Positions 17,542-20,643 of a stretch of 20,643 nt of DNA are shown here, piece after piece; the stretch's first letter is position 1, and each line of letters starts with the position of its first letter. Origin of the DNA: CAZSHX01 sp964606895. Lineage in GTDB: Bacteria; Bacteroidota; Ignavibacteria; Kapaibacteriales; UBA2268. The stretch is taken from the NCBI GenBank assembly GCA_964606895.1, contig CAZSHX010000081.1:1-20643 (forward strand), written 5' to 3'. A program made the position numbers and the translations under genes. The notes under the pieces are model-generated. The model made no database searches and was not told the origin of the DNA. It worked only from the letters and a program-made list of their open reading frames with translations.

Positions 17542-18510
17542 CTAATCAAGGATTGTCAGTTTTCCGCTATTCATTATTATTTCATTGTCAAAGTAAACTG
17601 TCGGTTTTAGTATTAGTCCGTCCACATGACTTTGAACACTGATTTTGCCGCCCATTGAAACATTATTTCCAAATGCAATGTGAATAGTTCCCATAACTTT
17701 TTCGTCTTCGAGAATCTGACCGCAAAGTTTTGCTTTGTAATTCGTCCCGATTCCAAACTCTGCAACTGCATTGGCATCTTTCCCTGCTGTACTAAATATT
17801 TCAAGAAGTTGTTTTGATTGCTCTCCGCCTTTAACATTTACGGCGTAACCATGTTTTACTTCAATGATAATCGGTTCAGTAAGAAGACCAATTCCGGCAA
17901 AGGAACCGTCGAATACAATTTTACCTTCGGTTTTACCTTCCCATGGAGCAAGATAAACTTCACCTGATGGAAGGTTCCCACTTTCGCCGATATTTCTCAG
18001 AACTCCGGTGCTTGAAATGGCTTTGCGGTTTTTTACCTGCATGGTGACATCGGTTCCGGCTTTGGTAGTAACTCGAATTGTTTGAATTCTGTTCATCTTT
18101 TCGGCAATTGCATCAGAAATCTGAACAATCTTTTCATAATCGGCACTGAAACAACGAAGCATGGTATCTTCGGTGATTCCGGGCATTGTTCCAATCCTTA
18201 CACCAAGCTTGGCGGCTTCTCTGCGGGCATTGGTGTGTGTTAATGATTTTGAAGTTGGACAAACAACCACATCCACCGATTTCATCATTTCAGAAATCTG
18301 CTCCGGTGGTTCCTGACCGTTTGCTTCTCTTGAATTCATTTCAACATAAAGTGCTTCGTGGCACAAACTTTTGCCTGCTTCGTAAAGAGTTAATCCGATA
18401 TTTCGCAACTTATCGTCAGAAATCACCAGTAAAGTTTCCTCGCCTGTTAAACCCATATAATCTTTTAATGCAACAACTGATGCCTTCTGAAGTTTTGATA
18501 AAACTGCCAT
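17542..18510 (-). CDS. Short M29-type aminopeptidase / NicX-like metalloenzyme
   Basis: This 322-residue cytosolic protein (no signal) resembles family M29 metallo-aminopeptidases and the related NicX dioxygenase. Visible motifs are NLPSGEVYLAP (Glu184), AEFGIGTN (Glu251), IHIAFGNN (His277) and SHVDG (His295, Asp297). Their order and spacing (67, 26, 18 and 2 residues) parallel the metal-binding Glu, Glu, His, His, Asp of AmpS-type M29 enzymes. It is shorter than typical M29 peptidases (about 410 residues), and I see no tyrosine just after the HIAFG segment where M29 enzymes usually have a catalytic one. Activity could therefore be peptidase or something closer to NicX. It is convergent with the CAP gene (52 bp between stops) and divergent from the MFS carrier gene (256 bp between starts). 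The ATG at 18508-18510 gives the full N-terminal domain. Confidence 0.75.
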   Translation of the reverse strand: MAVLSKLQKASVVALKDYMGLTGEETLLVISDDKLRNIGLTLYEAGKSLCHEALYVEMNSREANGQEPPEQISEMMKSVDVVVCPTSKSLTHTNARREAAKLGVRIGTMPGITEDTMLRCFSADYEKIVQISDAIAEKMNRIQTIRVTTKAGTDVTMQVKNRKAISSTGVLRNIGESGNLPSGEVYLAPWEGKTEGKIVFDGSFAGIGLLTEPIIIEVKHGYAVNVKGGEQSKQLLEIFSTAGKDANAVAEFGIGTNYKAKLCGQILEDEKVMGTIHIAFGNNVSMGGKISVQSHVDGLILKPTVYFDNEIIMNSGKLTILD

Positions 18511-18766
18511 AATAATAGTCTCAATATTAAATTGTGTTTTTAAAAAAAGTGATTAATTTGATTTATAGATATTGTATTAATCCCCAAAGAAAAAGTCTGC
18601 ATACTTGAGCTGAACTTTTTGTTGCATGAAGTATTTCTTGGTTTTTTATTGTTTTAATGGACATATTTAATTCAAAAAGAATTTTCTTAAATTGAAATTT
18701 AACATTTTTTGGTTATTTTGTATAACTCATAAAATAATATTTTTCATTTATTAAATTTAAGGTTGT
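18511..18766. other. Divergent intergenic region between M29-like and MFS genes
   Basis: These 256 bp are AT-rich and gene-free and must hold the promoters of both flanking genes. A short inverted repeat AAAAAGT/ACTTTTT (18590-18596 and 18614-18620) sits in the middle. A promoter candidate toward the MFS gene is listed separately; none was recognised toward the M29-like gene. Confidence 0.6.
18692..18720 (+). promoter_or_regulatory. Candidate promoter for the MFS carrier gene
   Basis: TTG at 18692-18694 is followed after 18 bases by TTATTTTG (18713-18720), a seven-of-eight match to TAnnTTTG. The spacing lies within the TTG-N17-23-TAnnTTTG pattern known from Flavobacterium. Transcription would start around 18727, leaving a leader of about 40 bases that contains an AAGG-type ribosome site shortly before the ATG. 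Confidence 0.4.
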
Positions 18767-20149
18767 ATGAATAATGTAAAATTACTGATTTCTGATTCCA
18801 AAGCGGCTCGTTGGACTGCTTTGATTGTTGTTGCCTTCACGATGTTTGCAGGTTATTATCTGGCTGACGTTATGGCTCCCCTCAAAGGATTGCTCGAAAA
18901 CGAACTCAAATGGAACAGTACTGAATATGGATTCTTTACCAGTGCTTATGGCTGGTTTAATGTATTTCTTTTCTTTCTCATTATCGGTGGAATAATCCTC
19001 GATAAAATGGGTGTGCGGTTCACGGGTTTGGGCTCGGCAATAGTCATGGTTGCAGGTACTGCCCTTAAATACTGGGCTGTATCAACTCACTCTCTTGATG
19101 GTGCTATGATACTCGGCTGGAAAGCACAGGTGATGGTTGCCGCACTCGGTTTTGCCATTTTTGGTGTCGGAGTCGAGGTTGCCGGAATCACAGTATCGAA
19201 AATAATTGTTAAATGGTTCAAAGGCAGAGAAATGGCTCTGGCTATGGGACTTCAGCTTTCGATTGCCCGTTTGGGAACTGCACTTGCACTTTCAACTTCA
19301 TTGCCGATTGCTAAGGCATTCGGTCATGTTTCTGCACCGGTTCTGATATGCCTCATCATGCTTTGCATCGGTTTGGTTGCTTTCTTCATCTATACTTTCA
19401 TGGATAAAAAATTAGATGCTTCAATAGTAGCCAAAAATCTTGATACAAATACTGCGGCAGAAGAAGAATTTAAAATGAACGATATTTGGTTCATAGTTAA
19501 AAACAAGGGTTGGTGGTACATTGCTATTCTTTGTGTTCTTTTCTATTCGGCTGTTTTCCCTTTCCTGAAATATGCAACTGATCTTATGGTTAATAAATTC
19601 GGTGTTGATCCGAGTCTTGCAGGCGGAATACCCGGACTATTACCTTTTGGTACAATTTTGCTAACCCCTGTTTTCGGCAGTATCTACGACCGAATCGGAA
19701 AAGGTGCAACCATCATGATTATCGGTGCTGTATTGATAACGTTGGTTCACGTATTTTTCTCCGTTCCTTTGTTTAATCATTGGGTTTTTGCGATTGTATT
19801 GGTTCTTATTCTCGGTGTTGGTTTTTCGCTGGTTCCGTCGGCAATGTGGCCCTCAGTTCCGAAAATCATACCTGACCGTCAGTTAGGAACCGCATTTGCT
19901 CTGATTTTCTGGGTTCAGAACTGGGGTTTGATGGGCGTTCCACTGCTTATCGGATGGGTGCTTGAAAAATACTGCATAACAGGCACAACCACAATAAACG
20001 GAGTTGTATCAACCACTTACAACTATACCATTCCTATGATGATATTTACTTGTTTTGGTTTGCTTGCTTTAGTTTTCGCTTTCTTGCTTAAAATTGAAGA
20101 CAAGAAAAAAGGCTACGGACTCGAACTGCCAAACATCAAAAAAGCCTAA
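18767..20149 (+). CDS. MFS transporter, MFSD1-like
   Basis: This 460-residue protein has about twelve hydrophobic membrane spans in two halves, joined by a polar loop at residues about 212-245. The MFS signature after TM2 reads GGIILDKMGVRFTG (residues 74-87), with the second-half copy FGSIYDRIGKGA (303-314). The segment KWFKGREMALAMGLQLSIARLG (149-170 region) closely recalls the conserved KGKE...GLQLS.ARIG stretch of the eukaryotic MFSD1 group, whose lysosomal member is reported to carry dipeptides. Substrate is therefore tentatively dipeptides or other small peptides; organic-acid carriers of the same superfamily are the main alternative. It is divergently transcribed from an M29-like peptidase homologue, which agrees with a peptide role. 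An intrinsic terminator follows 30 bp after the stop, so the gene is probably transcribed alone. Confidence 0.8.
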   Translation: MNNVKLLISDSKAARWTALIVVAFTMFAGYYLADVMAPLKGLLENELKWNSTEYGFFTSAYGWFNVFLFFLIIGGIILDKMGVRFTGLGSAIVMVAGTALKYWAVSTHSLDGAMILGWKAQVMVAALGFAIFGVGVEVAGITVSKIIVKWFKGREMALAMGLQLSIARLGTALALSTSLPIAKAFGHVSAPVLICLIMLCIGLVAFFIYTFMDKKLDASIVAKNLDTNTAAEEEFKMNDIWFIVKNKGWWYIAILCVLFYSAVFPFLKYATDLMVNKFGVDPSLAGGIPGLLPFGTILLTPVFGSIYDRIGKGATIMIIGAVLITLVHVFFSVPLFNHWVFAIVLVLILGVGFSLVPSAMWPSVPKIIPDRQLGTAFALIFWVQNWGLMGVPLLIGWVLEKYCITGTTTINGVVSTTYNYTIPMMIFTCFGLLALVFAFLLKIEDKKKGYGLELPNIKKA

Positions 20150-20178
20150 AATAAATTTATTTCCTCGAAATATTTAGG

Positions 20179-20209
20179 GGCGAACCAATAAAATGGTTCG
20201 CCTTTTTTT
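20179..20209 (+). terminator. Intrinsic terminator after the MFS gene
   Basis: A perfect 9-bp stem GGCGAACCA (20179-20187) and TGGTTCGCC (20194-20202), with the six-base loop ATAAAA, is followed directly by seven T residues (20203-20209). It starts 30 bp after the MFS stop codon. Confidence 0.92.
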
Positions 20210-20224
20210 ATTAAATTTCCAAAA

Positions 20225-20299
20225 TTGCATCTTATAATTTTTTTCGGAAAAATGCAATGCAAAAATCGCATAAACTATTGATATTATTTCAAATAACGA
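20225..20299. repeat. Non-coding repeat, copy 1
   Basis: The copy starts TTGCATCTTAT, contains AATGCAATG (20251-20259) and ends in a 29-bp block (20271-20299, TAAACTATTG...AATAACGA) that recurs exactly at 20615-20643. No reading frame or promoter is evident in it. Confidence 0.8.
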
Positions 20300-20308
20300 T
20301 TATTTACC

Positions 20309-20340
20309 CATTGCATCTATGAATGCAAAAAGATGCAATG
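20309..20340. repeat. Inverted repeat with TGCAT boxes
   Basis: CATTGCATCT (20309-20318) and AGATGCAATG (20331-20340) are perfect 10-bp inverted copies around a 12-base loop. The surrounding DNA is dense in TGCA-containing words, including ATGCAAT directly after the right arm. Confidence 0.75.
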
Positions 20341-20369
20341 ATGCAATTTATATTGTTTTTCATTCTTCA

Positions 20370-20542
20370 AATTCCCATAGGGAATTAATATTTGTAACAC
20401 GCCGAACCTCCCAAGATCCATTAACCCCGGTAGGGGTTAAATATAAAAATGACGGCAAATGTTCGTTTTATATGCTATCACTACGTTATAGAAAGGCATA
20501 GGGGCATTTCGCAGTTACAAATATTATTTCGCAACGCGAAAT
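20370..20542. repeat. Symmetrical hairpin element, REP-like
   Basis: The element is bounded by two hairpins of equal geometry: AATTCCC/GGGAATT (20370-20386) and ATTTCGC/GCGAAAT (20526-20542), each with a 7-bp stem and 3-base loop. Each directly abuts one arm of a perfect 13-bp inverted repeat, TAATATTTGTAAC (20386-20398) and GTTACAAATATTA (20514-20526). Between the arms lie a third hairpin, TTAACCCC/GGGGTTAA with loop GGTA (20421-20440), and an 8-bp inverted repeat ATATAAAA/TTTTATAT (20441-20448 and 20466-20473). Similar-looking small palindromes next to TATTTGTA words recur in intergenic DNA of this bacterial group as far as I recall; a REP-like or miniature mobile element is the likeliest class. 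No transposase is in the window. Confidence 0.6.
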
Positions 20543-20563
20543 CGGATTTTTCTTCTCACCAAT

Positions 20564-20643
20564 TTGCATTTTATCTCCAAAATAATTATGCAGAAAATGC
20601 AATGAATTTTCATCTAAACTATTGATATTATTTCAAATAACGA
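20564..20643. repeat. Non-coding repeat, copy 2 (runs to window edge)
   Basis: It starts TTGCATTTTAT, contains AATGCAATG (20596-20604) and ends in the exact 29-bp block at 20615-20643. The order of the three conserved blocks is the same as in copy 1, with small insertions between them. The 29-bp blocks are offset by 344 bp. The match may continue beyond the window. Confidence 0.8.

Noticed and set aside
18590..18620. AAAAAGT/ACTTTTT inverted repeat as an operator or terminator
   Set aside because: The arms are only 7 bp of mostly A/T with a 17-base loop; not distinguishable from chance.
20421..20440. Integron attC site or terminator at the CCCC/GGGG hairpin
   Set aside because: GTTAAAT next to the hairpin resembles an attC core, but the matching complementary core and the expected asymmetric stem are absent; there is also no T-run for a terminator.
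20319..20501. 60-codon plus-strand open frame in the right-hand repeat region
   Set aside because: It runs through the inverted repeats and hairpins, has no ribosome site, no recognisable domain and a composition dictated by palindromes. Structured non-coding DNA explains it better.
20225..20643. CRISPR array
   Set aside because: Only two copies of the longest exact block (29 bp) occur, 344 bp apart, with structured DNA between them and no cas genes.

Overview
The window looks like chromosomal DNA from an uncultured or little-studied member of the Bacteroidota/Ignavibacteria/Kapabacteria (FCB) group. The evidence is: four proteins that end in a type IX secretion system (T9SS) type-A sorting domain (PNP motif, then a closing β-domain with an SGNYR-type turn), very AT-rich intergenic DNA, promoter-like sequences resembling the TTG...TAnnTTTG class, and mostly weak Shine-Dalgarno sites. 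The genus cannot be fixed from this sequence alone.

Layout. (1) Positions 1-14333, minus strand: five consecutive genes with only 14-17 bp between them, read from right to left. All carry an arylsulfotransferase (ASST)-type β-propeller. The promoter-proximal gene (954 aa) has its own architecture: Ig-like, ASST, one Fn3, a Kre9/KNH-like Ig module and a T9SS tail. The next three (1165-1168 aa) are near-equal-length paralogues: signal peptide, ASST propeller, an unassigned β-domain, six Fn3-like repeats of about 93 residues, and a T9SS tail. The fifth is cut off by the window edge after 300 residues. The His/Arg positions expected for ASST catalysis are kept in all five. (2) Positions 14334-14974: a very AT-rich divergent intergenic region with a 30-bp near-palindrome and a possible promoter. 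(3) Positions 14975-17489, plus strand: two lipoprotein genes 13 bp apart, a VWA-OmpA-SPOR protein with degenerate metal and peptidoglycan sites, and a CAP/SCP-domain protein. (4) Positions 17542-18510, minus strand: a short M29/NicX-like metalloenzyme, convergent with the lipoprotein pair. It is divergent from (5) positions 18767-20149, plus strand: a 12-TM MFS carrier resembling MFSD1, followed by a clear intrinsic terminator. (6) Positions 20210-20643: non-coding, structured repeat DNA. It holds two copies of a 75-80 bp repeat flanking a symmetrical element made of small hairpins and a 13-bp inverted repeat.

How the parts may work together. The ASST operon would deliver a set of large surface or secreted proteins through the T9SS; aryl-sulfate sulfotransfer and surface recognition by the Fn3 arrays are both possible. 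The VWA-OmpA-SPOR and CAP lipoproteins are envelope proteins sharing the divergent control region, so co-regulation with the operon is possible but unproven. The peptidase-like enzyme and the MFSD1-like carrier form a plausible peptide uptake and breakdown pair. The most unusual items are the five-gene ASST-Fn3-T9SS paralogue operon and the symmetrical hairpin element at the right end.
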